DNA of 64,000 nucleotides, taken from contig JBFMBS010000006.1 in assembly GCA_040755055.1 (NCBI GenBank), forward strand, positions 62,001 to 126,000, read 5' to 3'. The position numbers were made by a program, and so were the translations under genes. The notes beneath the pieces were generated by a model. It was given only the letters and a program-made list of their open reading frames with translations, had not been told where the DNA came from and ran no database searches. Shown piece by piece: positions 36,524 to 45,888 of the stretch. This DNA comes from DYJK01 sp040755055 (GTDB lineage: Bacteria; Bacteroidota; Ignavibacteria; Ignavibacteriales; Melioribacteraceae). Each line of letters begins with the position of its first letter. Positions within the stretch are counted from its first letter, which is position 1.

Positions 36524-38251
36524 ATGAAGACAAAGCATAAGCAATATTTGTCTATTACTGCCATATCTTTTGCAATACTTTTTTTGATGCAATGCACAAA
36601 GGAAAATTTTGTAGAGCCGGTTGATCCCTTTGAAGTTCAAAGATTAGAACCGAATCCGGAAACTTTTAAGCTGGGATCGGGCGAGAATGCACTTTTGCTT
36701 AAAGCCAACAAGAACAGTGTTATTCAAACAGATTTTGGTTACCGCATTCAAGGGAGTGTTTACATTGAGAATTCTAAGTATGGTGATATAAGATTAACCA
36801 ACGGGTCGTTTGATTTAAAAAAAGACGGAGCCGGAAACTTTTTTTCTGATATAACCGGTCTTGGTGTAGCAGAACTGCCGCGTGAGGGATTGCTCAAAAA
36901 GTTGAACCTGGAAGGAATGCCCTTTTCTTCCATCGTCTTTAAAAAGGGAAGCGAGTTTGAAACCGGTCCGTTTGGCTGGCCGGTTGATCCGGATAGATAC
37001 TATTTCTATTATGAAAATGACGAACCCTATTCGGCGCGTATTACAAGTTCAAAATTTCAGAACATAAAAAAAGTTGCAATCGATCCGCTGGATCCTTATT
37101 ACTTCACTTCTTGTGATTTCACCGGTACAAAACTTGGCGATATTACTGACGTTGGTTTAGCTGTTTCTGCTCAAGGATTTATTCCGTTCGAACCGCTTGT
37201 AACAAGTTATACCATTCCCAAATTTAAAGGTCATCTCTATCTTTCCGGAACAATTCCTCTTGGAAAATACCCTCTTGCATTCAGCGGTGAAGCTGTTCTT
37301 GCTCTCGGTTCATCTAGTTCCAATTATGATAGTTTCTTTGGCGGAAGGAACGCTGATTTTCAGATGGGTCTTAATGGTAAACTAACTCTTGACCATGAAG
37401 CACTTGACTGGCTGAATGTTGAAATTCTCCTGGGCTCGGCAAGCTTACACCTCGCATACGAGCAAGGTGGAAATACACGACTAAAATTTGTAGGTGTACG
37501 CGAGATGCCGCCTTCTTCGCCGAGCGATTTCCTTTATGAAGTTATCGGACAAGATTGGGATTTCTTAGATTATCTCGCCCCGGTTGAACAGAAAGAAACT
37601 TTCTACGGAACGATTGGTACAGAGCTTTCCGAATGGGAGTTGGGATTTAAATCTCAAACAACTCTTAAGATCCTTGGTCACGAAATAGACATGGGGCATA
37701 CCGCACTCGAAGTGACATCAAGCTCGCTCCATTTTTCCGGTGAGGTTGTTGTTGCCGGACTAAGTAGAGTGGGTGTGAAAGGATACGCCGAACGTAACGG
37801 AAATTTTGAACTGACCGGTTATGCACGCAACGGTCTGAGTGCAAGCAAAGGTCCGCTTTCTTTGGATTACGAATTATCCGGCGAAATTTCCTTAAAGCAT
37901 GTTGACGGCACTTTTACATTTACCGGGAAAGTAAAATTACATGGCGAAGCGTGCGTTGATCTTGAGCTTTTTGATGTGTGTGCCGGGTTTACTATCAGGG
38001 GGTCTGTTACTATTTCTTCAAACGGTAATTTTGAGATTTGTTTCTCAATAGGTGTGGGCGATTTAGGATTTGATCTTTGCCTCAATTACACAAGATCATC
38101 CATTCACAGCGATGATTTCATCCAAACAATGACTTATAATGAAATTCCGATTGAACAAGTTCCATTAGAAAACAGATTTGAACCAACCGATACCAGTGCA
38201 GCAGTTAAAGATGCTATCAGAAAATATTTAGAGGAAAAACGTGGTCTATAA
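36524..38251 (+). CDS. Large lipoprotein of unknown function
   Basis: A 575-residue lipoprotein with lipobox LFLMQC near residue 25. The mature chain is almost entirely beta-strand-like, with a conserved-looking GEVVVAGLSRVGVKGYAERN region and a cysteine-containing C-terminal part (GEACVDLELFDVCAGFTIRG). No family is recognised. Its last codons overlap the GTG start of the next lipoprotein gene, which implies coupled translation. Confidence 0.7.
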   Translation: MKTKHKQYLSITAISFAILFLMQCTKENFVEPVDPFEVQRLEPNPETFKLGSGENALLLKANKNSVIQTDFGYRIQGSVYIENSKYGDIRLTNGSFDLKKDGAGNFFSDITGLGVAELPREGLLKKLNLEGMPFSSIVFKKGSEFETGPFGWPVDPDRYYFYYENDEPYSARITSSKFQNIKKVAIDPLDPYYFTSCDFTGTKLGDITDVGLAVSAQGFIPFEPLVTSYTIPKFKGHLYLSGTIPLGKYPLAFSGEAVLALGSSSSNYDSFFGGRNADFQMGLNGKLTLDHEALDWLNVEILLGSASLHLAYEQGGNTRLKFVGVREMPPSSPSDFLYEVIGQDWDFLDYLAPVEQKETFYGTIGTELSEWELGFKSQTTLKILGHEIDMGHTALEVTSSSLHFSGEVVVAGLSRVGVKGYAERNGNFELTGYARNGLSASKGPLSLDYELSGEISLKHVDGTFTFTGKVKLHGEACVDLELFDVCAGFTIRGSVTISSNGNFEICFSIGVGDLGFDLCLNYTRSSIHSDDFIQTMTYNEIPIEQVPLENRFEPTDTSAAVKDAIRKYLEEKRGL

Positions 38252-39485
38252 AAAAGTATTGATGCTTGTTGTTCTATCGCTCGTAACTCTTTCTTGCAGT
38301 ACCGAAGAAGACATAGACTACACATATTCTATTGATAATGTATATTGGTCGGATAAGATTGACGGGAACCAGGACGGGTATGTTCAATTTAAGAGATTAA
38401 ATTTCAGTGTCTTTCTTCAAGAGGAAGTAACAAGAAAAGTTCAAGCCCGTATCTATTATAAATCCCAGGATGCTTCAACATTTTCCCTCTATGGAATATC
38501 GGATGAAATGGAGGTAACCGGAGGCGATTTTGAGAACAGACTTTTCTATTCGATTGGCGCTCCAAACAAGGAATTACAACGTGATCAATATGATTTTTCA
38601 ATTGAAATTTACGAAGCGAATAAAACCCGGCTTGAAGCACAAACAGACAGCCTATCAACTGAACTGTTTGCAAACAAATTTGAAGAATCCGGCAACGATA
38701 ATTCTTGCTTCGTGAATTTCTGGTGGTCTAATAACTATGATCGCGATGGCAATTCTTATTGGCGCTATGCAACGATGAATATAAATGTTTTCAGCACGCA
38801 GACTTTTAACAAGAAGGTTTATATAAAAATATTTTACAAAAAATCTGCAGATGAAACGTACAAACTGTTTCAAACCGTAAATGAATATGATGTTAAAGGC
38901 GAACTTGTTGATACATTAAAATATGTTTTTGGTTTGCCGGAACATAAATTAACCCATGATCAATACGATTTCAGGGTTGAAGTTTACAGATCGGATATAA
39001 GTGCATTAGTAGCTTTTAAAGATCCCGAAGACCCTTTGCTTAATGATATTGAATTTGAATCGGATGAAGAGGACAGCTACCATTATAAATTTTCGAGTGT
39101 CTGGTGGTCTAATCCGCTTGATCTAGATGGCGATCAATATACACAGTTCAGAGAATTGAACTTTGATGTTGATGTTGAAGAAGATGAAGAACGCATCGTT
39201 TATGCAAAAGTTTATTATCTCCACCCTGACTCGACCGACTATTCTTTTTATGATTCAACTGCTAATTTTACGGTTAAAGGGACGAATGCACTTGATAAGT
39301 ATAAATTTGGAATCGGGACAAGTAAAACCGAATTAGATAGTAACGCTTATAATATAATGATCTCTATTTACGAGATTGTTAACTTATCAGACAGAAGTGT
39401 TGAGGCAACCACAAGCGGCGACAATGACACGTTACTCTTTAAGCAAAAATTTGAAACTTTTGTTCAAGATACCCTTAAACATTAA
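38241..39485 (+). CDS. Lipoprotein with three tandem ~120-residue domains
   Basis: A 414-residue lipoprotein (lipobox LSC near residue 19). Three homologous domains each open with WWS(N/D) and an acidic loop (DGNQDGYVQF, YDRDGNSYWR, LDLDGDQYTQF), then KVYxKIFYKK-like strands, and end with HDQYDFRVEVY-like strands. The acidic loops resemble calcium sites. The fold is reminiscent of choice-of-anchor H proteins seen in related genomes. The start is GTG, overlapping the previous gene by 11 bases. Confidence 0.72.
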   Translation: MVYKKVLMLVVLSLVTLSCSTEEDIDYTYSIDNVYWSDKIDGNQDGYVQFKRLNFSVFLQEEVTRKVQARIYYKSQDASTFSLYGISDEMEVTGGDFENRLFYSIGAPNKELQRDQYDFSIEIYEANKTRLEAQTDSLSTELFANKFEESGNDNSCFVNFWWSNNYDRDGNSYWRYATMNINVFSTQTFNKKVYIKIFYKKSADETYKLFQTVNEYDVKGELVDTLKYVFGLPEHKLTHDQYDFRVEVYRSDISALVAFKDPEDPLLNDIEFESDEEDSYHYKFSSVWWSNPLDLDGDQYTQFRELNFDVDVEEDEERIVYAKVYYLHPDSTDYSFYDSTANFTVKGTNALDKYKFGIGTSKTELDSNAYNIMISIYEIVNLSDRSVEATTSGDNDTLLFKQKFETFVQDTLKH

Positions 39486-39486
39486 A

Positions 39487-41178
39487 ATGGTTATTTTAAG
39501 AAATATCATACTGATTCTGCTTCTTCTGTCCTCTGCAATATATATGCAGACAAAAACGGATAAACTTTTCGAGGAAACGCGCATTGTATTAAATGATGCA
39601 CTGGATCGGAATGCTCAAATATTCAAACCGAAAGATTTTAATAAGTCGATCGATCATTATAACACAGCGGCAGAAATATTAAGAGACAAAGGAAGTAATT
39701 CATCGATTACGGATGAACTGGAAAGATCGATTACTTTTATGACGATAATGAACGAAGAGATCGATAAGAGTAATGATTTCTTTAAAAGTATCTTAACATC
39801 AAGAAAGGCAGCATTAAATATTAATGCTGATAAATTTTCACCTTACTACTGGGGACCGGCTGAAGAAGGATTTCTTGAAGCTATCGAAGAATATGATGAT
39901 CATAATTACGAAGTGCTGCCGGTGCTGTCAAATAATATTATCAATAATTACTCGCGTGCAATCCTCTATTCTGAAAAAGCTAGGGATTTGTTGATTAACT
40001 GGAAACCGGTACAAAAATCCGATAGTACGTTGGCATACCTATTATCACCGGAAACTTACAGCTACGGTTTGGAATATTATTTTTCTGCTTTTGAAGGTTT
40101 AGCCGAAGGAGAAGAAATAAATATTACCAATCAAAATGTTGCTGAAGCAGCAGTATATTTCGGGAGAGCTACTGCAACCGCAAAAGATTTTGCAAAAGTA
40201 TATCCACAATTATTAGCAGTACGGGGGGAAGCACGTAACGCCGGTGCAGAAAATTATGCTGCCGTTGAATGGCTTGAGGCGGAAGAAATTCTTAAAGAGG
40301 CCGGAAGAGAATTTGAAGATAAAGAATTTGATTCTGCAAGAGAATACGTTGAAGAGGCAATTACTAAATATAAACTATGCAAACAGATTGCCGTTAAAGA
40401 ACGATTTCTTTTTATACCCCGACAAGAAATTGAACTTGCCGAAAAAAATGATGCGGATAATTATTCGCCCATTTGTTTTGACAATGCTTTGAAATCATAT
40501 TACCAGGCGGAAAAATTGATTGAGTCGGAGAGCTATACCGAAACCGAGGTAGCATCATTAGCGGACTATTCAAAAACCCAAGCTCAGAAAGCAAACTGGA
40601 TTACAAATGTTATCAAATCTGTTGAAGATGGAGAAAATACTTGGGAAGAAGTTTTTCTAAGATGGAATATTTGGGAAGCACTCAATAAAACAGATCAACC
40701 GCAAAGAACAGAATACGCTAAAACGGAACCTTCGGAAAAGACTCCGTCACAAAAACCTTCCCGATCACTTTCTAATAAAATAAATTTAGACCGATTTACA
40801 GAAATTGAAATGGAAGTTTTTGATGAAGGTGATAATGTTTTGATCCGTGTCTATAATATTAATTTTAGACCGGCCGGCTGGCGGTTAAACGAGCAATCAA
40901 TGAATGTGTTAAACCAGCTTAAAGTTGTTCTGGAAGATCTGGAAGGCTCGCAATATCAAATTTCTGCTTATACCGATGATGTTGGTGCCCAGCGGACAAA
41001 TATTGAAATCTCAACATCAAGAGCTGAAACAATTGTTGATTACTTAAAGCTAGAATCTATTTATTTATCATCCAAAATGACTTCCGCCGGCTATGGTGAG
41101 GAAAACCCGGTAGCCGATAACGATAATTATGACGGGAGGAAGAAAAATAACCGGATAGAGATATTAGTAAGTGATTAA
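39487..41178 (+). CDS. OmpA-family peptidoglycan-binding protein
   Basis: Starting at ATG 39487, one base after the previous stop, the 563-residue protein has an N-terminal hydrophobic segment (IILILLLLSSAIYM), a long helical region (about 25-440, many NAxxxIxxYN-like helices) and a C-terminal OmpA domain (about 460-563: INFRPAGWRL, ISAYTDDVGAQRTN, SRAETIVDYL, KKNNRIEILV). The OmpA domain usually anchors the outer membrane to peptidoglycan. It closes the four-gene envelope operon. Confidence 0.85.
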   Translation: MVILRNIILILLLLSSAIYMQTKTDKLFEETRIVLNDALDRNAQIFKPKDFNKSIDHYNTAAEILRDKGSNSSITDELERSITFMTIMNEEIDKSNDFFKSILTSRKAALNINADKFSPYYWGPAEEGFLEAIEEYDDHNYEVLPVLSNNIINNYSRAILYSEKARDLLINWKPVQKSDSTLAYLLSPETYSYGLEYYFSAFEGLAEGEEINITNQNVAEAAVYFGRATATAKDFAKVYPQLLAVRGEARNAGAENYAAVEWLEAEEILKEAGREFEDKEFDSAREYVEEAITKYKLCKQIAVKERFLFIPRQEIELAEKNDADNYSPICFDNALKSYYQAEKLIESESYTETEVASLADYSKTQAQKANWITNVIKSVEDGENTWEEVFLRWNIWEALNKTDQPQRTEYAKTEPSEKTPSQKPSRSLSNKINLDRFTEIEMEVFDEGDNVLIRVYNINFRPAGWRLNEQSMNVLNQLKVVLEDLEGSQYQISAYTDDVGAQRTNIEISTSRAETIVDYLKLESIYLSSKMTSAGYGEENPVADNDNYDGRKKNNRIEILVSD

Positions 41179-41255
41179 TCTTTGAAATGCAATCTATTCC
41201 CAAACAAGATGCAGTCCAATTCAACTTTGTGGCTTAAACTTTTTCTCTTTTTTTA

Positions 41256-42533
41256 TCAACCGATGCTTAACATTTTTAATATCTGGTTGTGATTAACCGA
41301 ACTAGCACGATATTTAATAATCACGGTTTCCTCTTCGTACTCAATGTTTACAACTTCCGCCAACTCGTAAATTTTAGAAATTATCTTTGAATCGCTCTGT
41401 TTAACTTTAACAGTAAGTATCACAAAATTTTTTTCATAAATGTCCAGCATCATTTCTTTCAATTTGTTAATCCCCATTCCCCGTTCCGCCGAAATAAATA
41501 TTGAACCGGGATAGTGATCCGAGATAAATTCCATTCTTTGTTTGTTGTCAAGTACATCGATTTTATTGAAGATCTTAATTTGAATTTTCTTGTGACACTC
41601 AAGTTCATGAAGCGTATCTTCAACAACTTTGATATGGTCTTCAAAGTAATCGTGTGAAATATCAATAACATGAATAATAATATCAGCATCACGGACAACA
41701 TTCAACGTTGTTTTGAATGAGGCAACCAAACTATGGGGCAGTTTGCGGATAAATCCAACGGTATCGCTGAGTAATATTTTTTTGTTTTTTTCGAGTTCAA
41801 GTGCCCGTGTAGTGGAATCGAGCGTCGCAAATAATTTATCTTCGGCAAGAACACCGGCATTTGTTAAACGATTTAACAGAGTCGATTTGCCGGCATTTGT
41901 GTAGCCTACAAGTGTGGCAGTTAAAAATTCTTTTCTTGATGAACTCTTTGTATGCTGCTGTGCTTCAATCTTTTTTAAATTTTCCTTCAACTTGCTGATA
42001 CGTGTTCTAATTAATCTGCGGTCGGTTTCAATTTGTGTTTCGCCCGGTCCCTTTGTTCCAATGCCGCCGTATTGTTTTGAAAGGTGTGTCCATGCTCGTG
42101 TTAAACGGGGTAACATGTATTGTAATTGGGCCAGTTCTACTTGTGTTTTTGCTTCACGTGTCTGGGCGTGTGATGCAAATATATCAAGGATCAGTCCGCT
42201 TCTATCCAGAACTTTTCGTTCGAATAATTTTTCAAGGTTACGTGTTTGTGTCGGGTTGAGGTCATCATCAAAGATAACAAGCTGGATATCGTTCAATTCG
42301 ACCAGCTGGGCAATCTCCTCTGCTTTTCCTTTGCCGATAAAAAATGCCGGGTCAGGGCGATATTTATCTTGCATAATTTTAAAAACTGTTTCGGCACCGG
42401 CTGTATCGGTTAACAGCTCAAGTTCGTCGAGGTGTTCTTCAACTTGATTTTTGGAAATTTCACCGGAAGCAAGAGCAACTAAAATCGCGCGCTCTTTCGG
42501 TCTGTTTTGTAATTCAATAATAGTGGGTTTCAT
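41256..42533 (-). CDS. hflX: Ribosome-associated GTPase HflX
   Basis: HflX binds and rescues or splits stalled ribosomes under stress. The 425-residue chain has the N-terminal HflX domain with the glycine-rich GGIGTKGPGETQIETDRR segment, then the G domain: G1 GYTNAGKSTLL, G3 DTVGFIRKLP, G4 FNKIDVLD. Length is normal. A putative operon partner, the vWA membrane protein, lies 15 bases upstream on the same strand. Confidence 0.95.
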   Translation of the reverse strand: MKPTIIELQNRPKERAILVALASGEISKNQVEEHLDELELLTDTAGAETVFKIMQDKYRPDPAFFIGKGKAEEIAQLVELNDIQLVIFDDDLNPTQTRNLEKLFERKVLDRSGLILDIFASHAQTREAKTQVELAQLQYMLPRLTRAWTHLSKQYGGIGTKGPGETQIETDRRLIRTRISKLKENLKKIEAQQHTKSSSRKEFLTATLVGYTNAGKSTLLNRLTNAGVLAEDKLFATLDSTTRALELEKNKKILLSDTVGFIRKLPHSLVASFKTTLNVVRDADIIIHVIDISHDYFEDHIKVVEDTLHELECHKKIQIKIFNKIDVLDNKQRMEFISDHYPGSIFISAERGMGINKLKEMMLDIYEKNFVILTVKVKQSDSKIISKIYELAEVVNIEYEEETVIIKYRASSVNHNQILKMLSIG

Positions 42534-42548
42534 ACATTCGCTAAAATT

Positions 42549-44648
42549 TTATTTGGTTATCTCAACAATATCTTTTTTGGAATTTCGGGCAACAAACATC
42601 TCAACTAGTGCCAGAACAAGTGCGGCGATAATAAATAGTTTCCAGAGTTCTGAACCGTACCTTGATTCATAAATAATTTTTTGTAAATCGTCGCCGGGCC
42701 CGGTATAGGTTATGCTTCCTTTGAAATTGATCTTATCGAAATAGTCATCCAATTCCGACTCGCTTAATTTTTCTATATTGGATTCGTTCATATCATGATT
42801 AACCGGGATGTAATCCAATAGTCTGCCGCCTGAATAAAATTTGTATGTACCGGTATTACCGGTGTTTTTGTATTCCAAATAATTTTTATTGTATAGTGTA
42901 TCCGAATCAATGAATTCTGTTTTATTGCCAGGTGCAACAATTTTAATGTTGCCGGATGTTAACCCGTTGATATCGGCAAGCATCGTATGCCCGGCGGTAA
43001 TTTCTTTTTCATCTTTGGATTTTGACGAGACGTACATTAATGATTTATAGATAAGCGGAGCGAATAAAGCTTTAACCGGAAAATTATTCCAGCCAAGTAA
43101 AGGTGCTGAACTGAAATTTAATATTCTGCCCGATCCTAATTTGTACTCGCTTAGGAAACTCGATTTGTCATACAAGGAAATTATATTTCTTCCGTTGCTT
43201 CCCGGGAAAGTTCGGAAGTAATTATATATATCCGGTGAATCAATGCCTTGTCTTGAGTTCCCCTCAAATAGATCGGCAAGTACCGGGTGATTCAGATCCG
43301 CCTTATCAAATTGAGTTGATAATTCAGTCGAACCGGGTTTGCCGATAATCGAAACCGGCGAAGTTATTCCCAACATATGAGAAATATTTTGGTAACTGCT
43401 CAATGTAGTTTTTGAACCCGGGAATAAAATTAAACCTCCGCCGGAAGAAACAAAGTTAACAAGCTTATCGTTTTGTGAAATTTTTTCGGGTACAAAGAGA
43501 ATTAATGCATCGTATTTGGATAAATCTTGAGAGGAAAGTTGAGAGGAAGAAATTTCAGTTAATTGTATAAACTGTGACTGGCTGCCGATTGCCAGTTTAA
43601 TAAATTTTGAATCATCATTAACATCGTTTACAATCAAAACCGAATAATGGTCGGGCAAGAATAAACATGTAAATCTTTTATTATCGTCAAGAATATCATC
43701 GTCTTCAAGTTCTACATAAACATCAACCAAACCGGTATCAGCGAGGGTCGTTTCGAAATTAAACTCCCTTGTTTCGTCCGGTAGAAGAGAAACATTTTGC
43801 TGTGCGCTTCTTCTACCGTTGATAAATAACGATGCCACGCTGTTGCTGACCGGGATGGCTGAGTAGTTTGTAATACCGGAAGTAAAACTTATAGTTTTAT
43901 TTTTTTCAATTATTTGGTTGTTAAGTTTAAGTTGATCAATCCCCAGGTTCTGTATTGATTTATCATTGTACGAGATAATAAAAATTCGAATGTTTTCCCC
44001 GAACAAATTATTTAGGTCCGAGAGCTCGTTAATTGAGTTGTACAATCTGCTCTTTTGCAAATCTGTGAAAATGTAAATCTCTTTGTTAAAATTTTTCGAG
44101 TCGTATAAAATATTTCCGGCTTTGACAAGTGTTTCGTTTAGAGTCGGACTATTCTGGGTTATTTGTATTTCGTCAATTGCGTTTTTAACTATATCGAAGT
44201 TTGTTTTTAGAGATAGATCAATGTTGGAACCGGCAGCAAACGGAAGTGCCGCAATTTCGTCACCGTCATCAAACTTAGTAAGTAAATTTTTAGCAATCTG
44301 TTTTGACTGATTTAAATACGTACCGTAATCACCAATTACCGACATGCTGAAAGTATTATCAATCATGAATATTGCAGAAGTTTTTGCTTTACCGGAAGTA
44401 AATGGAAACGATTTAACCGTTGGTCTTGCAAATGCCAGCACAAGCGAGGCGATGATTAATACACGCAAAAGCAGCAGCAGCCACTGTTTGAGTTTGATCC
44501 TTCTGATCTTGGTTTTTTGTAGTTCTTTTAAAAATGCAAGCGTGCTGAAATTTATCTTCTTCAGTTTTCGCAAATTTAAAAAGTGCAGTACAATAGGAAT
44601 TGATGCTGCCAATAGACCGAATAAAACTGCCGGGTTTAAAAATGTCAT
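42549..44648 (-). CDS. BatA/vWA-domain membrane protein
   Basis: The 699-residue protein opens with the aerotolerance (BatA) membrane module: LNPAVLFGLLAASIPIVLHF and LLLLLRVLIIASLVLAFARP. A von Willebrand A domain follows with the metal motif DNTFSMS (about residue 97). The rest has a ThuA/glutamine-amidotransferase-like region (YDALILFVPEKISQND) and a C-terminal helix (LFIIAALVLALVEMF). Related proteins are often encoded next to MoxR ATPases; none is here. Exact role unknown. Confidence 0.85.
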   Translation of the reverse strand: MTFLNPAVLFGLLAASIPIVLHFLNLRKLKKINFSTLAFLKELQKTKIRRIKLKQWLLLLLRVLIIASLVLAFARPTVKSFPFTSGKAKTSAIFMIDNTFSMSVIGDYGTYLNQSKQIAKNLLTKFDDGDEIAALPFAAGSNIDLSLKTNFDIVKNAIDEIQITQNSPTLNETLVKAGNILYDSKNFNKEIYIFTDLQKSRLYNSINELSDLNNLFGENIRIFIISYNDKSIQNLGIDQLKLNNQIIEKNKTISFTSGITNYSAIPVSNSVASLFINGRRSAQQNVSLLPDETREFNFETTLADTGLVDVYVELEDDDILDDNKRFTCLFLPDHYSVLIVNDVNDDSKFIKLAIGSQSQFIQLTEISSSQLSSQDLSKYDALILFVPEKISQNDKLVNFVSSGGGLILFPGSKTTLSSYQNISHMLGITSPVSIIGKPGSTELSTQFDKADLNHPVLADLFEGNSRQGIDSPDIYNYFRTFPGSNGRNIISLYDKSSFLSEYKLGSGRILNFSSAPLLGWNNFPVKALFAPLIYKSLMYVSSKSKDEKEITAGHTMLADINGLTSGNIKIVAPGNKTEFIDSDTLYNKNYLEYKNTGNTGTYKFYSGGRLLDYIPVNHDMNESNIEKLSESELDDYFDKINFKGSITYTGPGDDLQKIIYESRYGSELWKLFIIAALVLALVEMFVARNSKKDIVEITK

Positions 44649-44710
44649 TTAAAATTTTGTTAATGGTTATAAAAAAATTTTTTGTGTTGTTTCAATGTAA
44701 TCCTTAAAAG

Positions 44711-44760
44711 AATAGAACGCGGATAAAATCCGATCCGGCGGATTTTTGCGGATTAAACAA
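44711..44760. repeat. Second copy of dispersed element
   Basis: AATAGAACGCGGA recurs from 29411-29423, followed by TCCGATCCGGCGGA, which can fold, and GCGGATTAAA. Located in the 127-base gap between two minus-strand genes. Confidence 0.5.
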
Positions 44761-44775
44761 CACCATTTCGATAAT

Positions 44776-45888
44776 TCAACTCATTACGCGTTCATAAATT
44801 TTTATCAACTTATCTGTAAAGATTTCGAGATCAAACATTTCAACAGCACGTTTGCGAGCTGCAATGCCGAATGATTTCCGTGTTTCGGGCGACAAAATCA
44901 GCTTCTCAATTTTGTGCGTTAAATCTTCCCAATTTTGTTTCTCGAATAAATATGATGTTATACCATCGACAGCAATATCCAGCACTCCATCGGAGTTTGA
45001 GCATACCGATGGTTTTTCCATGCTCATTGCTTCAACCAATGCCAAACCAAATGCCTCTGCATGCGACGGAAAAACAAAAATATCCATAGCAGCATAAATT
45101 TCAGGTGTATCCTTTCTGAACCCGGTGAGTATGGTTTTATTAGATACATTAAGTGTTTTAGCAAGTGTTTTAATTTTCTCGGCGTACAAGTCTTCACCTT
45201 TGCTTGGCTCACCTACAATCATAAAACGAAGGTTGTTATGCTTAGCGAGTAAATTCCCGGCTGCATACAAAAATTCCTCATGCCCCTTGCCGGGACTAAA
45301 TCGCGCAGTCATTCCAATTAACAATTCATTTTCTAAAATGTTAAATTCATTCCTAACTTTTGATCTGTCAACTTTTTCGGGGTCAAATTTTTTAGTATTG
45401 ATTCCGTTGTGAAGCAATAAAATCTTTTCTTCAGGCAATGGTGTTGTATCAATTAAATTTTTTTTGATTACGTTGCTAATGGCCAGTGTAAAAGTAACGC
45501 GGTTATAAATCCATTTGTGAAAAATATCTTTTTTCTTAATGAATGAACCGACATGCTTGGATAAAATTAAAGGCGCTTTGTTGCCGGCAATTTTTAATGC
45601 CGGTACAACTAACCAGAGGTCTTGTGAACCGCCTGAATGGATTAAATCATAACTCTTCTTTTTGATTTCTTTTGCAAAAGAAATTACTTCAGCCGGATGA
45701 AAATAATTTTTAAAAGCGGATGTAATGATTCTAAAATTTTCATTTTCCGCCTCTTTGTGAAAACGTGATTGGTTATAGCAGAGAATCTCTACATCATAAT
45801 TTTGTTTTCTAAGCTGTATGGCGGTGAGCAGTGTGTACATTTCCATTCCGCCCCAGCTTCTTGATAAACATGTAATAAGAATTTTCAT
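44776..45888 (-). CDS. Glycosyltransferase family 4
   Basis: A 370-residue GT-B enzyme transferring a sugar from a nucleotide donor. It has the N-terminal acceptor domain (SRSWGGMEMYTLLTAIQLRK) and the donor-binding domain (IGMTARFSPGKGHEEFLYAA, FVFPSHAEAFGLALVEAMSM with the EX7E motif). The acceptor is unknown; lipopolysaccharide or exopolysaccharide is likely. ATG 45888 overlaps the stop of the SpoIID-like gene by one base (TGATG), so the two are coupled. Confidence 0.88.
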   Translation of the reverse strand: MKILITCLSRSWGGMEMYTLLTAIQLRKQNYDVEILCYNQSRFHKEAENENFRIITSAFKNYFHPAEVISFAKEIKKKSYDLIHSGGSQDLWLVVPALKIAGNKAPLILSKHVGSFIKKKDIFHKWIYNRVTFTLAISNVIKKNLIDTTPLPEEKILLLHNGINTKKFDPEKVDRSKVRNEFNILENELLIGMTARFSPGKGHEEFLYAAGNLLAKHNNLRFMIVGEPSKGEDLYAEKIKTLAKTLNVSNKTILTGFRKDTPEIYAAMDIFVFPSHAEAFGLALVEAMSMEKPSVCSNSDGVLDIAVDGITSYLFEKQNWEDLTHKIEKLILSPETRKSFGIAARKRAVEMFDLEIFTDKLIKIYERVMS

